Below, in pieces: positions 9,915-17,827 of a DNA stretch of 33,698 nucleotides (position 1 is its first letter; each line of letters opens with the position of its first letter). The stretch is taken from the NCBI GenBank assembly GCA_004298115.1, contig SCRJ01000201.1, positions 1-33,698 of the forward strand, written 5' to 3'. This DNA is from Acidobacteriota bacterium (lineage in GTDB: Bacteria; Acidobacteriota; Thermoanaerobaculia; Thermoanaerobaculales; Thermoanaerobaculaceae). Both the position numbers and the translations under genes were made by a program. The notes beneath the pieces are model-generated. The model was not told where the DNA came from. It searched no databases and saw only the letters and a program-made list of their open reading frames with translations.

Positions 9915-10907
9915 ATGGACCTCTCGACCACGTACCTCGGCCTCGCCCTCGCCAACCCGCTCCTCGCCGGCGCCTCGCCGATGGTGGACGACATGGACAC
10001 CGTCAAGAAGCTCGAGGACGCGGGCTGCGCCGCGATCGTGATGCACTCGCTGTTCGAGGAGCAGATCACGCGCGAGCAGCTCGGCACCGTCATGGACATG
10101 GAGTCGCACGCCGACTCGTTCGCCGAAGCGCTCTCCTACTTCCCGCAGCCGCAGGAATTCCGCCTCGGGCCGGAGTCCTACCTCGAGCAGATCCGCCGGA
10201 TCAAGGCGGCGGTGAAGGTCCCGGTAATCGGCTCGCTCAACGGCACCAGCCCGGCCGGCTGGCTGGACTACGCCAAGCTCATCGAGCAGGCCGGCGCCGA
10301 CGCGCTCGAGCTCAACGTCTACTACCTCGCGACCCAGGCGTGGGAGACGAGCGACGCCGTCGAGCGACGCGCGCTCGACGGGCTCAAAACCGTCAAGCAG
10401 GGCGTCACGATCCCGGTCGCGGTGAAGCTCTCCCCGTTCTACTCCTCGCTCGCCCACCTCGCCAAGCAGCTCGACGACGCCGGCGCCGACGGCCTCGTCC
10501 TGTTCAACCGCTTCTACCAGCCCGACCTCGACGTCGATGAGCTGGAAGTCGTCCCCAGCTTGAAGCTCTCGGACTCCTCGGAGCTGCTGCTGCGGCTGCG
10601 CTGGCTCGCGATCCTCTCCGGCCATGTGAAGGGCGCGCTCGCCTGCTCCGGCGGCGTGCACACGCCGCTCGACGCGATCAAGGCCGTGATGGCCGGCGCC
10701 CACGCGGTCCAGGTCGTCTCCGCCCTGCTCCAGCGCGGCCCCGCGTACCTCGCGACCCTGCGCGAGGGCCTGGCGAGCTGGATGGAGGAGCACGAGTACG
10801 CGTCGGTCGAGCAGATGCGCGGCAGCATGAGCCACCAGAACTCCCCCAACCCGCAGGCGCTCGAGCGCGCCAACTACATGCGCATCCTGCAGGGGTGGAA
10901 GCCGTAG
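9915..10907 (+). CDS. Dihydroorotate dehydrogenase-like flavoprotein
   Basis: A 330-residue TIM-barrel protein of the DHOD family, in the subgroup annotated as dihydroorotate dehydrogenase-like and often found beside PFOR genes. FMN-binding features remain: NPLLAGASPM at the N-terminus, GSLNGTSPAGW (106-115), Asn134, Lys171 (PVAVKLSPF), NRF (198-200) and the phosphate-binding CSGGVHTPLDAIKAVMAGAHAVQ segment. Two residues important in true DHODs look changed. The NLSCP block with the catalytic Cys/Ser reads NVYYL (134-138), putting Tyr137 at the base position. The active-site lysine after strand 2 is missing from VMHSLFEEQ. It is therefore unlikely to be a pyrimidine-pathway pyrD. It starts ten bases after the PFOR stop, behind an AGGGGG ribosome-binding site, so a redox role linked to PFOR is plausible but unproven. 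Confidence 0.85.
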   Translation: MDLSTTYLGLALANPLLAGASPMVDDMDTVKKLEDAGCAAIVMHSLFEEQITREQLGTVMDMESHADSFAEALSYFPQPQEFRLGPESYLEQIRRIKAAVKVPVIGSLNGTSPAGWLDYAKLIEQAGADALELNVYYLATQAWETSDAVERRALDGLKTVKQGVTIPVAVKLSPFYSSLAHLAKQLDDAGADGLVLFNRFYQPDLDVDELEVVPSLKLSDSSELLLRLRWLAILSGHVKGALACSGGVHTPLDAIKAVMAGAHAVQVVSALLQRGPAYLATLREGLASWMEEHEYASVEQMRGSMSHQNSPNPQALERANYMRILQGWKP

Positions 10908-10911
10908 AGAC

Positions 10912-10943
10912 CGGGGTCCGGGCACCGGGGTCCGGGGTCCGGA
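10912..10943 (+). repeat. Degenerate CCGGGGTCCGG tandem repeat
   Basis: About three imperfect copies of an eight- to ten-base unit (CCGGGGTC/CCGGGCAC) start right after the DHOD-like stop codon. Similar CCCGG-rich sequence occurs at about 6110-6180 and 11100-11135, always between genes. Confidence 0.55.
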
Positions 10944-10964
10944 AGATCAACGACGACAACCCGA

Positions 10965-10999
10965 GGGGCGGCCGCGAGGCCGCCCCAGTGCTTCTGGGG
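10965..10999 (+). terminator. Overlapping hairpins downstream of the PFOR operon
   Basis: A perfect nine-base stem, GGGGCGGCC (10965-10973) with GGCCGCCCC (10978-10986), is closed by a GCGA tetraloop. A second perfect stem, CCCCAG (10983-10988) with CTGGGG (10994-10999), shares its left arm with the right arm of the first, so the two cannot both form fully. There is no clear T-run. It is probably the operon's terminator or an RNA-stabilising structure. Confidence 0.5.
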
Positions 11000-11026
11000 G
11001 CCAGGGTCCGGAAAGACTGGTGAGAC

Positions 11027-11051
11027 GTCATCCCCGCGAACGCGGGGATCC
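11027..11051 (-). repeat. REP-like hairpin element, inverted copy
   Basis: This is the reverse-complement counterpart of the elements at 5955-6042. The stem ATCCCCGCG (11030-11038) pairs perfectly with CGCGGGGAT (11041-11049), and the conserved GTCA flank lies at 11027-11030. It sits between the PFOR operon and the convergent unknown gene, where it may also help terminate transcription. Confidence 0.7.
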
Positions 11052-11137
11052 AGGCCGGCGCTCCCGCTCGTCAAGGCCCGGGTGCCTGCGTGTGCGTTCC
11101 TCCGGAGCCCGGTGCCCGGTCCCCGGCGCCCGGTCGT

Positions 11138-12136
11138 TCAGGGGCGGTCGCCGCGCAGGAGACGCTCGACCTGGGAGGGGAACGAGGCCGAGAAGTCGAT
11201 GACCCACCAGCCGCCCCGGCCGTAGAACGGCCCGGTGACCGCCTCCGGGGGCGGCCGGAGGCTCATGGCCCCGTCCTTGTAACCGGAGGTCCGGACGACG
11301 CGCGTCCCGGACGGCGCCGCGAGCGCCGGCACGCCCTTGAACCGCAGCGCCGTCGCCGGCACGACCGCACCCGCGACCAAGGTCCCAGGGTCGCTCGCCT
11401 TCGCGATGGTGGCGCGGACGACCGCCAGGAGACCGAGGACGCGCTCGATCCGCGTGCACGGCGCCCCGTCGAGGTTGTCCCACATCCGTGCGAGCGACGC
11501 GCCGATGTCGTCGTCGGTCGCTCCCTCGGGGAGGAGGTCGCGCTGGCCGTTGACCTCGGCGACGGCCCGCGTCGTCGCGGCGACCTGCTTGGACTCTTCG
11601 CGGATGCGGCGAAGCAACTCCTCGCGCGCCGCATCATCCTTCCTCTCCTTGCCGTCGGCGCCGGAGCCCGGTTGGAACAGCTGCTTGAAGAGCTCCGGGA
11701 GGTCCGAAGGCTTCCCGACGTGCTCGACCGCGAGGTACTGCCCGCTCTCCAGGTCCTCCACCACGACGGCATCGGAGCCCGTCGGGTTCGAGAGCAGGAA
11801 GTCGACCCGGACGACCGTCTCGTCGGGGAAGAGGAACCGGCAGCTGTCCTGGGCCACACCGGCGCCCGGGGCCGCGCCGTCGGCCTGCGAGAGCGCCAGC
11901 GCGAGGCGCAGCCTCCCCTTCCACGTCTCGCCCGCCCAGGTCGAATCGATGCGCCGGAGGACGTCGTCGCGGTACTGGCGCTCGGCGTCCGTCATCAGCG
12001 AGGGATCCACTTCACGGGCCGACACGCACAGGACCCGCGCCGTCACGTCGGACCCGGTGCGGGCCTCGCCCGTCTGGTAGGTCACCGTGAAATGCAGGGG
12101 CTGCGCCGCAGCCAGCAGAAGCAGGGTCGCGATCAT
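11138..12136 (-). CDS. Putative exported protein of unknown function
   Basis: A 332-residue protein I do not recognise. The frame continues upstream to 12325, but ATG 12136 is preferred because it opens directly into a short hydrophobic leader (MIATLLLLAAAQPLHF), consistent with a Sec signal peptide; the upstream extension is low-complexity and overlaps the sensor-kinase start. The mature part looks soluble. It has a beta-rich first half with VDFLLSNPTGSDAVVVEDLESGQYLAVEHVGK (about 115-147) and a charged helical middle (KERKDDAAREELLRRIREESKQ). The C-terminal half contains one cysteine (APCTRIERV) and ends near GGWWVIDFSASFPSQVERLL. The run of lipid- or substrate-reporting beta strands recalls DUF4412-like periplasmic proteins, but I cannot claim membership. 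It is divergent from the sensor kinase, with about 160 bases between the starts, so the two may share regulation. Confidence 0.75.
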   Translation of the reverse strand: MIATLLLLAAAQPLHFTVTYQTGEARTGSDVTARVLCVSAREVDPSLMTDAERQYRDDVLRRIDSTWAGETWKGRLRLALALSQADGAAPGAGVAQDSCRFLFPDETVVRVDFLLSNPTGSDAVVVEDLESGQYLAVEHVGKPSDLPELFKQLFQPGSGADGKERKDDAAREELLRRIREESKQVAATTRAVAEVNGQRDLLPEGATDDDIGASLARMWDNLDGAPCTRIERVLGLLAVVRATIAKASDPGTLVAGAVVPATALRFKGVPALAAPSGTRVVRTSGYKDGAMSLRPPPEAVTGPFYGRGGWWVIDFSASFPSQVERLLRGDRP

Positions 12137-12297
12137 CGTTCGGTGCGATCGTACACCGCAGCGCACGAGCGGCGTCCGCGCCGGGCCGCCCCTGCCGCAG
12201 TCGTCCCCGTGCGGGGACCGGGAATCGGGAACGAAGGCGGAGATTTGCAGGGATTGGGCAATTGGGGGATCATCGTCCCAAAGGAGATCAGCTTTCG

Positions 12298-15200
12298 GTG
12301 CCGAGCAAGGACGCTCCACCCCCATCGCCCGACGCCGGGACCACTGGACGGGGTCGGGCGGACGGGACTCCCACCGAGCCCCGGCCGCCGCGCGTGCTGA
12401 TCCTGGAGGACCGGCCCGAGGATGCCGAGCTCATGATCGCGGCGTTGCGGCGTCACGGCCTCGATCCGGTTTGGCGGCGCGTCGACAACGAGGCGGCGTA
12501 CACGGCCGCCCTCGACCCCCCGCCGGACATCATCCTTTCCGACTACTCGGTGCCCGGGTTCGGTGCGCGGCGAGCGCTCGAGGTCCTGCAGGCGACGGGC
12601 CTCGACGTCCCCTTCGTCGTCGTCACCGGCACCACCAGCGAGGAGGTCGCGGTCGACTGCATCAAACGTGGGGCGTCCGACTACCTGCTCAAGGACCGGC
12701 TCGGCCGCCTCGGGCCGGCCGTCGCCACGCTCCTCGAGCATGCCCGCCTCCGCCGCGAGCGCGCCGCCGTCGACGAGACCTCGAGGAGGAACGAGGAGCG
12801 GCTCCGCAGCTACTTCGAGCTCGGGCTCGTCGGCATGGCGATCACCTCGCCGGCGAAGCGCTACGTCGAGGTCAACGACAAGATCTGCGAGATCCTCGGG
12901 TACGAGCGGGCGGAGCTCCTCGGAAGGCGGTGGGACGAGCTCAGCCACCCCGACGACCTCGCCGAGAACGTCGAGGCCTTCGAGCGCGTGCTGGCCGGCG
13001 GGATCGACGGCTACACGATGGAGAAGCGATACATCCGCAAGGACGGGCAGGTCGTCCACACCCTGATCTCGGTGAAGGCCGTGCGCAACGCCGAAGGCGC
13101 CGTCGACCACTTCGTCACGCTGGTGCACGACATCGGGGAGCGCAAGCGGGCCGAGGCGATGGCCCTCGAGAGCGAGAGCCAGCTGTCGGCGATGTTCGAG
13201 CTGGCGTCGGTCGGGATCGCGCAGGCCGACCCGAACACGGGCCGGTGGCTCCGGGTCAACCGGAAGCTGTGCGAGATCACGGGGTACGAGGCCTCCGAGC
13301 TGCTCGCGATGCGGGTCCCGGAGATCACCCACCCCGACGACCGGCAGGCCGACTGGGAACGGTTCGAGCAGGTCGTGCGGGGCGAGACGCCCGGCTACCG
13401 GCTGGAGAAGCGCTACATCCGCAAGGACGGCACGCCGATCTGGGTGAACGTCAACATGACGGTGATCCGCGACGCCGCCGGCCTCCCATTCCGCACGGTG
13501 GCGACGATCGAGGACATCGACGAGCGCAGACGGACGGAGGAAGCGCTGCGCGAGAGCGAGGAGCGCTACCGCACACTGGTCGCGCACAGCCCGGACGGGA
13601 TCTTCCTTGTGGACCTGAACGGGCGCTTTCTGTCGGTCAACGACGCCATCTGCTACGACCTCGGCTTCACCGAGGCCGAGATGCTCACCATGTCCGTCTG
13701 GGACGTCGTGCCCGAGTCGCAGTGGGAGGCCCACCGGGCCCGCCTGGCGAGGATCTTGAACGGCGAATCCCTCGACGAGACGTTCGAATACGAGGTGCGG
13801 GACAAGACCGGCCGGCTCATCCCGGCCGAGGTGCGCTCCGCCCCCTACCGCAAGGGCGAGGCGATCATCGGCTTCCAGGCCATCGCCCGCAACGTCCAGG
13901 AGCGCAAGCGCGCCGAGGAGGCGCTGCACGAGAGCGAGGCGCGCTTCCGTTCCCTGTTCGACAACTCTCCGATCGGCATCTACCGCACCACCCCGGCCGG
14001 CGAGATCCTGGACGCGAACCCTGCGCTCCTCGCCATGCTCGGTTACGCCACCCTCGACGAGCTGCGCCGGCGCAACCTCGAGGACGCCGGGTTCCAGCCC
14101 GACTATCCGCGCGCACGGTTCAAGGCGACCCTCGAGCGGGACGGGCGCGTTCGGGGCCTGGAGGCGAGGTGGAAGCGCAAGGACGGCACGGAGCTCGTGG
14201 TGCGGGAGAACGCGCAGGCCGTCCGCTCCACCGACGGGACCGTCCTCTACTACGAGGGTGCCGTCGAGGACGTCACCGAGCGCACCCGCACCGAGGAGGC
14301 GCGCCGGCGCCTCGCCGCCGCCGTGGACCAGGCCTCCGAGGTCGTCATGGTGACCGATACGGAGGGCGCAATCGAGTACGTCAACCCGGCTTTCGAGCGC
14401 GTCACCGGCTATACCCGGGACGAGGCCGTCGGGCGAACCCCCCGCTTGCTGAAGAGCGGCCGGCACGACGAGCGCTTCTACCGCGAGCTTTGGGCGACGA
14501 TCACCGCGGGGCAGCCGTGGAGGGGCCACTTGGTCAACCGGCGCAAGGACGGCACGCTCTACGAGGGGGACGCGACGATCTCGCCGGTGCGCGACGAGCG
14601 CGGCGTCATCCGCAACTTCGTCGCCGTCGCTCGCGACGTTACGCACGAGGTCGCCCTGCAGCAGCAGCTCGACCACGCGCAGCGGATCGAGGCCATCGGG
14701 CGGCTCGCGGGCGGGATCGCCCACGACTTCAACAACCTGTTGCAGGCGATCCTGGGCCAGCTCGCCGTGCTGGAGCTGCGCCTCCGGGGCACGACGGGGG
14801 CACAAAAGCCGCTCGACGAGGTGGGCCAGCTGGTGCGGCGCGGCGCGGCGCTCACGCGCCAGCTGCTGCTGTTCGCGCGCCGCGAGACCGCGTCGCGCGA
14901 GCCGCTCGACCTCAACGGGGTGGTCGAGGGCGCCGCCACCCTGCTGCGGCGGGTCGTGCGCGAGAACGTCCAGGTCATCACCGAGCTCTCCGGCGGGCCG
15001 CTCCCGGTGCTGGCCGACGCCAGCCAGCTCGACCAGGTGTTGATGAACCTCGCCGTCAACGCCTCGGACGCGATGGCCGAGGGCGGGCGCCTCACGCTGC
15101 GCACCAGTGGCGACGCCTCCTGGATCCGTCTCTCGGTGACCGACACCGGGCACGGGATCTCGCAGGAGGCGCGAGCTCACCTGTTCGAGCCTTTCTTCAC

Positions 15201-15780
15201 GACCAAAGGGATCGGCAAGGGAACCGGGCTCGGCCTTTCCGTGGTGCACGGCATCGTCGCCTCCCACGGCGGGACGATCGAGGTCGCCAGCCCGGCCGGT
15301 CGGGGCGCGACGTTCACCATCGTGCTGCCGCGTCACACCGCGGCGGCGCTCACCGCGACGCAGGCCGGGCCCGAGTCGGGCGGGATGCCGGCCGGCCGGG
15401 GCGAGCGCCTGCTGCTGGTCGAGGACGAGGACGGCGCCCGGCAGGGGCTGCTCGAGGTCCTCGGCGCTCTCGGCTACGTGGTCACCGCGGCGGCGAGCGC
15501 GGAGGAGGCGGGCGCGCTCCCGGGCGAGCCGGGGTTCGACCTGTTGCTCACCGACTTCATGTTGCCCGGCCTCTCCGGCGCGGAGCTCGCCGTCGGCCTG
15601 CGCGAGCGCTGGCCGCGGCTCAAGGTCGTGGTGATGTCGGGGTACGCCGAGGACGATATGCTGCGACGCCTTCGACCCGCGACGGCGGCGACATTCCTGC
15701 AGAAGCCGTTCGCGATGCAGGCGCTGGCGCAGACCGTTAGGCACGCCCTCGACGACGTTCCGCCGGCAGGGCACGGGTAG
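12298..15780 (+). CDS. Hybrid sensor histidine kinase with two receivers and five PAS domains
   Basis: A 1,160-residue cytoplasmic signalling protein with no membrane helix. Domain order: receiver 1 (about 32-150, phospho-acceptor Asp82 in LSDYSVPG); five PAS/PAC modules (about 167-285, 293-412, 418-537, 544-665 and 670-793), most ending in an (E/D)R(K/R)RAE-type linker; dimerisation/phosphotransfer helix with His809 (GGIAHDFNNLLQ); HATPase (about 915-1025; N-box LMNLAVNASDAM, DTGHGIS, LFEPFFTTKG, GTGLGLSVV); and receiver 2 (about 1037-1150, Asp1086 in LTDFMLPG, with the KPF lysine). The AHDFNN H-box is typical of kinases that are large multi-PAS hybrids. GTG 12298 is taken as the start, with AAGGAG eleven bases upstream; an in-frame TTG at 12262 is an alternative. 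The first two PAS modules share YIRKDG and look recently duplicated. The ligand and target are unknown; no DNA-binding response regulator is adjacent. Confidence 0.92.
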   Translation: MPSKDAPPPSPDAGTTGRGRADGTPTEPRPPRVLILEDRPEDAELMIAALRRHGLDPVWRRVDNEAAYTAALDPPPDIILSDYSVPGFGARRALEVLQATGLDVPFVVVTGTTSEEVAVDCIKRGASDYLLKDRLGRLGPAVATLLEHARLRRERAAVDETSRRNEERLRSYFELGLVGMAITSPAKRYVEVNDKICEILGYERAELLGRRWDELSHPDDLAENVEAFERVLAGGIDGYTMEKRYIRKDGQVVHTLISVKAVRNAEGAVDHFVTLVHDIGERKRAEAMALESESQLSAMFELASVGIAQADPNTGRWLRVNRKLCEITGYEASELLAMRVPEITHPDDRQADWERFEQVVRGETPGYRLEKRYIRKDGTPIWVNVNMTVIRDAAGLPFRTVATIEDIDERRRTEEALRESEERYRTLVAHSPDGIFLVDLNGRFLSVNDAICYDLGFTEAEMLTMSVWDVVPESQWEAHRARLARILNGESLDETFEYEVRDKTGRLIPAEVRSAPYRKGEAIIGFQAIARNVQERKRAEEALHESEARFRSLFDNSPIGIYRTTPAGEILDANPALLAMLGYATLDELRRRNLEDAGFQPDYPRARFKATLERDGRVRGLEARWKRKDGTELVVRENAQAVRSTDGTVLYYEGAVEDVTERTRTEEARRRLAAAVDQASEVVMVTDTEGAIEYVNPAFERVTGYTRDEAVGRTPRLLKSGRHDERFYRELWATITAGQPWRGHLVNRRKDGTLYEGDATISPVRDERGVIRNFVAVARDVTHEVALQQQLDHAQRIEAIGRLAGGIAHDFNNLLQAILGQLAVLELRLRGTTGAQKPLDEVGQLVRRGAALTRQLLLFARRETASREPLDLNGVVEGAATLLRRVVRENVQVITELSGGPLPVLADASQLDQVLMNLAVNASDAMAEGGRLTLRTSGDASWIRLSVTDTGHGISQEARAHLFEPFFTTKGIGKGTGLGLSVVHGIVASHGGTIEVASPAGRGATFTIVLPRHTAAALTATQAGPESGGMPAGRGERLLLVEDEDGARQGLLEVLGALGYVVTAAASAEEAGALPGEPGFDLLLTDFMLPGLSGAELAVGLRERWPRLKVVVMSGYAEDDMLRRLRPATAATFLQKPFAMQALAQTVRHALDDVPPAGHG

Positions 15781-15804
15781 CCGGCCCAGCGAGCGCCGGG
15801 CCGG
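15781..15804 (+). terminator. GC hairpin just after the hybrid kinase
   Basis: CCGGCCC (15781-15787) pairs perfectly with GGGCCGG (15798-15804) across a ten-base loop, starting at the base after the stop codon. There is no T-run, so a rho-independent terminator is only possible. Confidence 0.35.
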
Positions 15805-15916
15805 CCGAAGCCCGCCCCTCCCACCTGACCGTCGACCAGCGTTCCTCTTTCGGACCGCGGACACCCGGCCACGGACCATGCGCTGCCCCTGTGTTACGCT
15901 CCGGCGCGGAGGTGGG

Positions 15917-17113
15917 ATGGAACACGTTTCCAGCGTCATCGCCACCGTGCACGAGATCGCCCTCAAGGGCGGCAACCGCGGCTGGTTCGAACGCACCTTG
16001 ATGCAGAACGTCCGGGCCGCTCTGCGCGGGCTGCCGGTGGCGCAGGTGTCGCTCCCGGCGCGTGTCGTGGTGCGGTTTTCCGAGCCGGTCGGCTGGGACG
16101 AGGTGTTCGGCCGTCTCTCGACCGTCTTCGGGCTCAACGGGATCATGCCGGTGGAGCATGCCGGAGCGACGTACGACCAGCTCGAAGCGTTCGTGGGCGA
16201 GCGTCTCGGGGACCTGCGCGGGGCCACCTTCGCGATCCGCGCCAAGAGATCGGACAAGCGTTTCCCGATCGGCTCCGGGGAGATCAACCGCCGGCTCGGC
16301 GCGTTCGTCAACGAGCGCACCGGGATGGCGGTAGACCTCTCCAATCCCGATCTTACGCTGCACGTGCTGGTGCAGAGCGACGGCATCTGGGTGTATCGCG
16401 ACCACTTCCCGGGTCCCGGCGGCCTTCCGGTCGGCAGCTCGGGCCGCGTGCTGGTCCTGCTGTCCGGGGGGATCGACTCCCCGGCCGCCGCGTACCTCGC
16501 GATGAAGCGCGGCACCAAGGCGCACTACGTCCACTTCCACTCCGCGCCGTACACGTCGGACGCCTCGGTCGCCAAGGTCGAGCGGCTGGTCCGCGTCCTC
16601 GTCCGCCACCAGGGGTCCTGCCGGCTCGCGGTCGTCCCGTTCGGCGAGTGTCAGCAGGAGATCGTCGCATCCTGTCCCGAGCGGCTGCGGGTGGTGCTCT
16701 ACCGCCGTATGATGCTGCGCGCCGCCGAGCGCATCGCGCGCCGGTGGCGCTGCGAGGCGCTGGTGACCGGCGAGTCGCTCAACCAGGTCGCGTCGCAGAC
16801 GCTCGAGAACCTCGCTGCGATCGATCGTGTCGCCCACCTGCCGGTGCTGCGCCCTCTCGTCGGGCTCGACAAGCAGGAGATCATCGCCATCGCGGAGCGG
16901 GCCGGCACGTTCGAGCTGTCGATCCTCCCCCACCAGGACTGCTGCTCGTTCCTGCAGCCGCTGCACCCGGCGACCCGCTCCACGGCGGCGGCGTGCGAGG
17001 AAGCCGAAGCCGGGATCGACGTCGAGGACTGGGCGCGCCGCCTGCAGCACGATGCGGCCGTCACCATCGTGCAGCACCGCTGGGGTTCGGAAGCCGGGTC
17101 CGGCGGCGCCTAG
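15917..17113 (+). CDS. thiI: tRNA 4-thiouridine synthase / thiamine sulfur transferase ThiI
   Basis: A 398-residue cytoplasmic enzyme that adenylates uridine-8 of tRNA and transfers persulfide sulfur to it. In many organisms it also supplies sulfur for the thiazole of thiamine. It has an N-terminal ferredoxin-like part, a THUMP domain (about 55-165, FAIRAKRSDKRFPIGSGEINRRLG), and a PP-loop ATPase domain with LSGGIDSPAAAYLAMKRG (SGGIDS at 183-188). It continues to HQDCCSFL with Cys342-Cys343, near the position of E. coli Cys344. There is no rhodanese domain, so it ends where many shorter ThiI proteins do and would need an external persulfide carrier. ATG 15917 is chosen over an upstream in-frame start at 15878 because GGAGGTGGG lies directly in front. 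It converges with the peroxiredoxin gene, with only 41 bases between the stops. Confidence 0.93.
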   Translation: MEHVSSVIATVHEIALKGGNRGWFERTLMQNVRAALRGLPVAQVSLPARVVVRFSEPVGWDEVFGRLSTVFGLNGIMPVEHAGATYDQLEAFVGERLGDLRGATFAIRAKRSDKRFPIGSGEINRRLGAFVNERTGMAVDLSNPDLTLHVLVQSDGIWVYRDHFPGPGGLPVGSSGRVLVLLSGGIDSPAAAYLAMKRGTKAHYVHFHSAPYTSDASVAKVERLVRVLVRHQGSCRLAVVPFGECQQEIVASCPERLRVVLYRRMMLRAAERIARRWRCEALVTGESLNQVASQTLENLAAIDRVAHLPVLRPLVGLDKQEIIAIAERAGTFELSILPHQDCCSFLQPLHPATRSTAAACEEAEAGIDVEDWARRLQHDAAVTIVQHRWGSEAGSGGA

Positions 17114-17154
17114 CGCGTCAGCACGCGCCCTCGAGTTTGGCCCTCACGCTTCCC

Positions 17155-17676
17155 CTATTTGGCGCCGCGGAGCTTCGCGAGGTCCGCCAGCACCTGGTCG
17201 GCGTGCGCGCCCGGGTTCACGTCCGGGTACGCCTCCACCACCTTGCCGTCCGGCCCCACCAGGTACGAGATGCGGCGGGCCCAGATCCGGCTCGGCGAGT
17301 CGGCCGCACCGACCGCCACCGCGAGCGTCTTGCTCGTGTCGGAGAGCAGCCGGAACGGGAAGTGGTACTTCGCGACGAACTCGGCGTTGGTCGCCGGGGC
17401 ATCGAAGGAGACGCCGAGGAGCTGCACGCCCGCCTTCTCGAACCCCGCGTAGTTGTCGCGCAGGGTGCAACCTTCCTTCGTGCAGCCGGGCGTCATCGCC
17501 TTGGGGAAGAACCACAAAAGGTACGTCTTGCCGGCCATGTCGGCCGAGGAGACCTCCTTCCCCGCCTGGTCCGTGAGCTTCCACGCCGGGAACGCATCCC
17601 CGGGTTTGAGCATCCCCGCCGCCAACGCGGAACCGGTCAGCCCGAAGAACGCCATCGCCATCGCCAGCAGCTTCAT
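17155..17676 (-). CDS. Exported BCP/PrxQ-type peroxiredoxin
   Basis: A 173-residue thiol peroxidase that would reduce hydrogen or organic peroxides. The first 20 residues (MKLLAMAMAFFGLTGSALAA) form a signal peptide ending in ALAA, so the protein is probably periplasmic. The mature part has the AhpC/TSA fold: LWFFPKAMTPGCTKEGC, with peroxidatic Cys65 and resolving Cys70 five residues apart as in BCP/PrxQ; the GVSFDAPATNAEF strand; FPFRLLSD; and a C-terminal IWARRISYLVGPDGKV. ATG 17676 has a GGAGGGAGA site; the frame is open further upstream to 17787 but without a signal peptide. The gene is divergent from the CDF exporter, with 151 bases between. Periplasmic PrxQ proteins need a reductant such as a thioredoxin-like protein, and none is adjacent. 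Confidence 0.92.
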   Translation of the reverse strand: MKLLAMAMAFFGLTGSALAAGMLKPGDAFPAWKLTDQAGKEVSSADMAGKTYLLWFFPKAMTPGCTKEGCTLRDNYAGFEKAGVQLLGVSFDAPATNAEFVAKYHFPFRLLSDTSKTLAVAVGAADSPSRIWARRISYLVGPDGKVVEAYPDVNPGAHADQVLADLAKLRGAK

Positions 17677-17771
17677 GATCGTCTCCCTCCGCCGTCCTGT
17701 GAAAACCTGAGCACCCGAGGCGGGATTCCGCCCGTCGGTCGCGACCTGGGAAACGGCGGCGCCCGCAACCC

Positions 17772-17800
17772 TTGCGCTCAGCCTCAATTTTGAGTATAAT
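17772..17800 (+). promoter_or_regulatory. Strong putative promoter of the CDF exporter
   Basis: TTGCGC (17772-17777) and a perfect TATAAT (17795-17800) are separated by 17 bases, giving a leader of only about 20 bases before ATG 17828. An imperfect dyad overlaps the -10 box and start: GAGTA (17792-17796), then TATTC (17804-17808). It could be an operator for a metal-responsive repressor, which is inference. Confidence 0.6.
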
Positions 17801-17827
17801 GCTTATTCGGATGACACTATTGTTGAG

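Noticed and set aside
12133-16518. 1,461-codon leftward open frame spanning the hybrid kinase and part of thiI
   Set aside because: It runs antisense across two clear genes and has no domain signature.
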